A stretch of 64,000 nt of DNA from Gambelia wislizenii (taxonomy: Eukaryota; Chordata; Lepidosauria; Squamata; Crotaphytidae): positions 101,198,001-101,262,000 of the forward strand of contig JAUMIR010000004.1 in the NCBI GenBank assembly GCA_030847615.1. The letters run 5' to 3'. The position numbers and the translations under genes were made by a program. The number at the start of each line of letters is the position of its first letter. The first letter of the stretch is position 1. Shown in pieces: positions 62,770 to 64,000 of the stretch. The notes under the pieces are model-generated. The model did not search any database. It was not told where the DNA came from and saw nothing but the letters and a program-made list of their open reading frames with translations.

Positions 62770-63450
62770 GCGTCCTGTTAGTTTTGAATAAAAAGTTTGT
62801 TGAAACACGCCAAACTGTTTACCGCATACCATACAACTATGGACAAGTTTACATAGAGGCCACTAAACACAGTGTACAAACACAAATCAAGGGACATGAG
62901 AGACACTACAGACCGGGCCAGCCAGAAAAATCAGCAGCAGCAGAACATGTTATAAACCAGCCTGGACACAAAATGTTATTTAAAAACAGAAATCCTGGAC
63001 CAGGCCAACAACTATCATAAGCTATTGAAATCCACAACACCTGGACAACTTCAACAGGAAAGAAGAAACCCTAAAAGTAAACAAATTCTGGCTTCCAGTT
63101 TTGAAAAACAATAGACTCAAAACTCAACACTTACAAAGGAATTCCACCCAGGGACAGGGGGCTTTTCAGCACATAATGGGCCATCAACCAACCATTAGCC
63201 AAATAGACACTAATCATCCTTGCATTTCTATACCCAGAAACTAACCATTCAATCACACAAATTTACATATACTCCCAACAGGGGTTCACAATATATAAAC
63301 TCCACACACACTCCTACCCAACCATTCTCTGAAGATGCCAGCCACAGATGCAGGCGAAATGTCAGAAACAACCTCTTCCAGAACACGGCCTCACAGCCCG
63401 GAAAAACCCCAAGGAAAATCTATGGATGCCAGCTGTGAAAGCCTTCGACT
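62770..63450 (+). mobile_element. Penelope-like element 3' end with GIY-YIG remnant
   Basis: The frame 62757-63020 includes VYRIPYNYGQVYIEATKHSV and QIKGHERHYRPGQPEKSAAA, then EHVINQPGHKMLF, the layout of the Penelope GIY-YIG endonuclease. Two Cys of the usual IPCxCG are Tyr, and the YIG Gly is Glu, so it is inactive. Downstream is the 3' non-coding region shared with 44462, then the terminal hairpin with CTGAAGATGCC and GCAGGCGAAATGTCAG near 63331-63365. Confidence 0.82.
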
Positions 63451-63454
63451 TCAC

Positions 63455-64000
63455 ATGTCAAACTGTTCTTTTTTGTGGTGTAGGGACCTATCCCTATTCT
63501 GGTACCAAAGTTTCTGTTAAAGAAGTAATAACAAGGAACACGTCTACTTTGTTAACTGTGGTGTGCCTGTAGTTCTGGAAAAAATAGCAAGGGTGGAATG
63601 TACAACTACTGTAGGCCTGCTATCCCCAAGATGCCCTTGGTCAAGTTTGATTCTTCCAGACAGTGTTCTACAACGTTTTGGCTGTCCTTACCAGCCAAGC
63701 CAAAAATGCTGGTTGCCATTCTCTCCACCCCACCAGTTGAAAGAAAGTGCCTCCGCTCAGCTGCAAAGGTATCCTCATCCAGTTTTATCTCTGAGAAAAG
63801 TAAGTTAGGAGTATGCTGGCTTAACTTGCTGCTCAGTGAAGGGAATTGAGACTCAACACCAGGCTGCAGCTGAAGGAGACTCCAACTTCCTTTCCTCCTC
63901 TGGGAAAAAGGTGGAGAGAACACAGTCTTCTAGTTCTTGGTGCCAAGAGAACCCATGCCCATTTGCCTTAAAGCATTGCTCCTCATCAAGCTCCCAGGAA
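63455..64000. other. DHCR24 intron, no feature recognised
   Basis: No exon for the missing DHCR24 N-terminus and no repeat family recognised. Short overlapping open frames lack motifs. Confidence 0.5.

Noticed and set aside
58150..64000. First DHCR24 exons
   Set aside because: I looked on the minus strand for the conserved N-terminal and early FAD-domain segments and saw none; they are presumably beyond 64000.

Overview
This window is vertebrate nuclear DNA, most likely from a squamate reptile (lizard). The evidence is intron-split genes with GT-AG junctions, two host genes that are neighbours on human chromosome 1p32.3, and a repeat set typical of squamates: tRNA-derived Sauria-type SINEs, 5S rRNA-derived SINEs, L2/CR1 and L1 LINEs, Penelope-like elements, DIRS/Ngaro and copia retrotransposons, and many DNA-transposon MITEs. 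All family names come from reading motifs; no database was searched.

Host genes. LEXM (C1orf177) lies on the + strand at 802-45567. I can place ten coding exons that join in frame into 394 codons plus a stop. Most exons open with a PGPGxY-type (STPG) repeat. DHCR24 (24-dehydrocholesterol reductase) lies on the - strand at 58148-52785. The seven exons that correspond to its last seven join in frame into 387 codons plus a stop; its first exon or exons lie beyond 64000. The two genes converge tail to tail, as in human.

Layout. 1-800: 5' flank of LEXM. 800-9300: LEXM exons 1-3, with a hAT-type MITE and a decayed two-gene PIF/Harbinger transposon. 9300-22600: LEXM exons 4-7, with a DIRS gag fragment, nested MITEs and SINEs. 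22600-35600: the largest LEXM intron, holding a mariner relic (itself split by a MITE), a copia element, and an L1 inserted in the copia integrase gene with a 16-bp target duplication. 35600-45600: LEXM exons 8-10, with L2, Ngaro-type tyrosine recombinase and Penelope fragments. 45600-52800: intergenic and 3' UTR DNA with a diverged 0.7-kb direct duplication. 52800-58150: DHCR24 exons, including an 80-bp stray copy of an exon inside an intron. 58150-64000: a DHCR24 intron with an L2-type LINE reverse transcriptase, a Sauria SINE and a Penelope 3' end.

No tRNA or rRNA gene, CRISPR array or operon is visible. The unusual content is mobile-element history rather than a new gene system: exact nested insertions, several MITE families sharing a 5-bp target duplication near CYNRG, a mobile-element-associated exon duplication, and a Penelope terminal hairpin that partly resembles a hammerhead ribozyme.
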